Source: Puffinus mauretanicus
Taxonomy: Eukaryota > Chordata > Aves > Procellariiformes > Procellariidae
NCBI GenBank assembly: GCA_023333565.1
Contig: JAJKFH010002781.1
Location: forward strand, 390,501-454,500
Length of the DNA stretch: 64,000 nucleotides
Direction of reading: 5' to 3'
In this document: positions 61,305-64,000 of the stretch, piece after piece
How positions within the stretch are numbered: the stretch's first letter is position 1
Layout of the letters: each line of letters starts with the position of its first letter
Notes under the pieces: generated by a model
Told to the model about the DNA's origin: nothing
The model's database searches: none
What the model saw: the letters and a program-made list of their open reading frames with translations, nothing else
Made by a program: the position numbers and the translations under genes

Positions 61305-61351
61305 GTCTGAACTTCTGAATTTCTGAACATTTGAACTTTTGAATTTCTGAA
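61305..61351. repeat. TTCTGAA-rich tandem patch
   Basis: Overlapping TCTGAAC, TTCTGAATT, TTTGAAC and TTTTGAATT words repeat across about 47 bases with period near 8-9 and a higher-order period of about 25. It accounts for the repeated FRNSKVQ-like frame on the minus strand. Confidence 0.75.
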
Positions 61352-62025
61352 GCAGGCAGATTCTAAGACGACATCCTTGAAGGCAATCAGACTGAATGTT
61401 ATGGGAACCTTCCCATTAATATTAATGCAACGTAAGGTGATGGACGATTCATATCTTTTGAAATTAATGTTGCCAGCATGGGGTTCAGGTGCTGTGTATG
61501 ACAAATCTCACAGGGCTGAATTTCTGAGGTGAGGGCCTGCCTGTGCTAATGCTTTGCTTCTATACTTTCTTTGCAAGTTCTCATCTTAAACAGTTACATA
61601 AAGATCTGGCTTTGGTGGAGAAGTCAAGTAGCAAGAGTGACAGTGGTGTCATTTTCTGACACCATCATCTGGTGATTGGGTTGGAAGATCAGCCACCATT
61701 AGAAAAGCAATCATAACTCAGGTTAGATGTGATAAACTTTTGAAATGCACCAGGAAGAGTGACTATTTTTCTTACTTTTGCTGGCGTTGAGCAAAAGACT
61801 TTGATGATATGTGGACAAACACATTTAGCCAAGAGATGAGTAAGGGGCAGAAGTTAGCTAGCATCAGCAACATTTCAAATCTATCTGAACTGAGTTTTAA
61901 ATGGGTAGCTTGCTTCTATGTCTTTATGTTTACTAAAGTTTTGGAGAACAAGGAATTCATTAGAGGATGGATGAAACACTGACCATCTTGGTAGGTAAGA
62001 CATTATGTGGAAAGCCAGAATACCA

Positions 62026-62115
62026 GGCTTCATTCCAGCTCCACCAGCAACTGAGTGATTCAGTGAATCCCTTTCCTCCTCTCTGCTTCAGTTTTCGATC
62101 TGTGGAAAGAGAATG
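62026..62115 (+). mobile_element. MIR-like SINE fragment
   Basis: The order TTCCAGCTCCACCAGCAACTG, AGTGATTCAGTGAATCCCTT, CCTCTCTGCTTCAGTTTTC and GATCTGTGGAAAGAG follows the MIR core and 3' part: 'CAGCTCTGCCAC', 'GTGACC..', 'CCTCTCTGTGCCTCAGTTTCC', 'ATCTGTAAAATG'. It is the better preserved of the two MIR-like scraps in this window. The call is from pattern memory, not alignment. Confidence 0.65.
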
Positions 62116-62119
62116 TGTA

Positions 62120-64000
62120 CCGTCTTTTCTGTTGCTGCTGTCTTGTCTTTTTTTCTCCCTGATACGTGACCACCCTAGGAGTAGTCTCCTGACTGAAGGT
62201 GCTGTTTAAGAGTTGCCAGGATTTTGTCCTACCTAAGGGAAGACATCCACAGCATTTGTTAATAAAATCCTTGGAAGGATTGCTCTGATTTTAGATGGCT
62301 AAGAACAGAGAGTGAAAGCCATATCACATGTGTTTAAGGTAATTAACTGACTTTGCAGTGTACAAAAAGTACCATGGGTGGTGAGCCCAGATGAAGTTTA
62401 TGCAGCAGGGGTGAACTGCCTGTTCCCTCAAGCTCTGGTGCTTGTTTTGACGATTTGAAAGAGATTGTTCTGCATCCAATTGGTTTTCTCTACAACAAAG
62501 TATAATAAAGCTGGAAATCATTCCCTTGAGTCACAGACGTTCAGGACAGAAGAAAAGAAAACAAATTTGCTCTGATTTGATTTGGTTTATTTCTCCAGTA
62601 ATAGTGCCTTTATATGTGAAATTTCTTTTTGTAAAAGCAAAATAATGCTGCAAAAATTTAAAAAAGAAAGCACAGGCAGTTTCATCCCTTGTTGTGGCAA
62701 TGAGGCTCTCTGCAGTCAACTCACTGAACATTTTCTCAAGAAGTGGCCAGCAACATGAGAATTAAAATCAAATACACTGATTTAATTCATAACAAAAAGC
62801 GTAAGTAAAGTGGAATTTTTTACTTAGAGACTTCTCCAAATACAGGGAGCTGAAGTTATTGCTTCAGTGAAAATTCGCCATGACAATAATCCAATTACTC
62901 ATGTCTGTGATCTGCTATAAAAGAAAAATGCTCTTGATGGCAGCAGAATTCTAATCATAGGCATGTAACCCATGTCAGCACTCTAATTAAGTGTTTTGTA
63001 CCACATCCCACATGTGGGAAGCTGAACAAGCTTCTGCAAGCTAAGTCTCAACTGTGAGAGCTCTTGGACTGTTTTTTTATTTATTAAAAAAACGCACTGA
63101 GAAGTAAAAAGAAACTGAGGGGGATGAAGTCGCATCAAAATCCTTTACTTTGATGATGGTGAAGAGGCTTATATTGAAACTGACTTTTTTATCTGTCACT
63201 TTGAACACTCTCTCATATAAGAATTTCTTCTAAAAAACCTCAATGAAATGAATTGAATGATTCATTATCAAACATGTATTTTTGCTTCTGGTTGGGTGGG
63301 CAAAGTAAATAGAAGAAAAGTAAGCTTCATATGAGTTTCCCTGCACAGGAAGATATCTTCCTTTTTTTTTCTTTTTTTTTTTTTTTTTTTTCCTGTATAT
63401 TTCCGGTTTTCTGCTGTGGAATCAAGAACTAATTACATATGAAATTCATGTTAATGATGTGGAATAGATTGTGTAAATAAGTAAAGTCAGATAAGGACAA
63501 TGAAGAAGTCGGATCCAGTATGGAACCAAAATATTATTAACACTTTCAGAAGCATTTCTCAGAAAAAAAAGTCAGTAAGAATAAAAATAAGTTAGTGTAT
63601 GCTGGTTCATTCTAAAGCTGTCTCTGGACAGAAAGAAACTTTATTCAGACAGTAAGCGTTTAGGAGTAAACCTGAAGAGCCAAAAGTCAATGGCAATTTA
63701 AAATGAAATTTTATCAGAAACACTTAACTCACTCCTCATTCTCAAGCATCCTGCAGTTTCTAATTTATTACTCCTTATAATACACAACTACAAGGCTGGA
63801 AAACACTCTCACCTCTGCTCTACAAATAAGTAACTGAAACCAAGCACTTGGAAAGTCTTGGTTTCATCAACTGGTGTCAGACAAAAATAAATAAAACTCA
63901 AGAATGGTCTTGCAGAGGAGAAAAATTGATATATTTCAAGTAATATTTTCAGTAAACGAGAAAAAGACCTTGGAATAAATAACTAATAGATAACTATAAT
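62120..64000. other. unique AT-rich sequence, no gene seen
   Basis: No gene recognised. About 62760-63000 is a candidate conserved non-coding block rich in ATTA cores. A long T tract lies at 63361-63392. Confidence 0.5.
63361..63392. repeat. poly(T) tract
   Basis: Thirty-two bases, T except for two C's. It could be the A-tail of a minus-strand retroposed copy, but no element body is recognisable to its left. Confidence 0.9.

Larger units (their letters stand above)
56470..62020. other. unique sequence, no gene seen
   Basis: No gene recognised. The 125-codon ATG frame at 57504-57881 starts with a leucine/cysteine-rich stretch, but its length is unremarkable for this AT content and it has no recognisable domain. 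Other features are the GCTTTTGGC motif cluster (58211-58341), a CA/TA microsatellite (58931-58970), a 16-bp tandem duplication (59454-59485) and a TTCTGAA-rich tandem patch (61305-61351). Confidence 0.5.

Noticed and set aside
1..64000. tRNA, rRNA and snRNA genes
   Set aside because: I looked for B-box-like GGTTCGAATCC and other hallmark words and found none in a plausible fold. A covariance-model scan would be decisive.

Overview
The window looks like a gene-poor, AT-rich stretch of a bird genome. The evidence is the set of interspersed repeats. There are two CR1 LINE remnants, one ending in the typical CR1 3' tail (ATTCTATGGTTCT). There are also several avian-type endogenous-retrovirus LTRs, including a complete solo LTR of an ERVL-like family with an intact 5-bp target-site duplication. 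I found no convincing protein-coding gene, rRNA, tRNA or CRISPR array. All longer open frames are short, interrupted by chance stops, or lie across repeats. The longest, 199 codons, runs antisense to an LTR. The repeat families are recalled from general knowledge of avian genomes and were not searched.

Layout. 1-14 kb is mostly unique, AT-rich sequence with a MIR/L2-like SINE scrap near 5.3 kb, small hairpins near 2.9 and 7.2 kb and a T/G-rich tract near 11 kb. 14.0-15.0 kb is the first copy (A) of an LTR-like repeat with a CA microsatellite inside. 15-31 kb is unique apart from two neighbouring palindromes near 22 kb, a sauropsid-type old repeat scrap near 29.15 kb and an A-rich tract near 29.4 kb. 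31.2-31.7 kb is a further LTR-like block on the minus strand. 34.5-35.0 and 37.9-39.0 kb are the CR1 remnants. 39.6-40.55 kb is the second copy (B) of the 14-kb repeat, in the same orientation.

43.1-43.7 kb (minus) and 50.1-51.25 kb (plus) are two LTRs of one family. It carries a degenerate array of roughly 39-55-bp GGAGCAG-led units. At 49.3-49.6 kb lies a small CpG-enriched pocket with a short ATG-led open frame, rich in leucine and ending at a consensus GTAAGT donor. It is the best candidate in the window for the first exon of an unrecognised transcript. Two acceptor-flanked open segments further downstream (54.3 and 56.4 kb) are phase-compatible with it, but this is weak evidence. 55.8-56.3 kb is the complete ERVL-type solo LTR, with a perfect CRE (TGACGTCA) beside a TATA-like box. 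56.5-64 kb is unique except for a MIR-like SINE, a perfect 16-bp tandem duplication and simple repeats.

Nothing here forms an operon or pathway. The function most directly visible is regulatory and structural: LTR promoters, inverted LTR copies and possible conserved non-coding clusters. I do not see a clearly new biological system, and the findings are graded accordingly.
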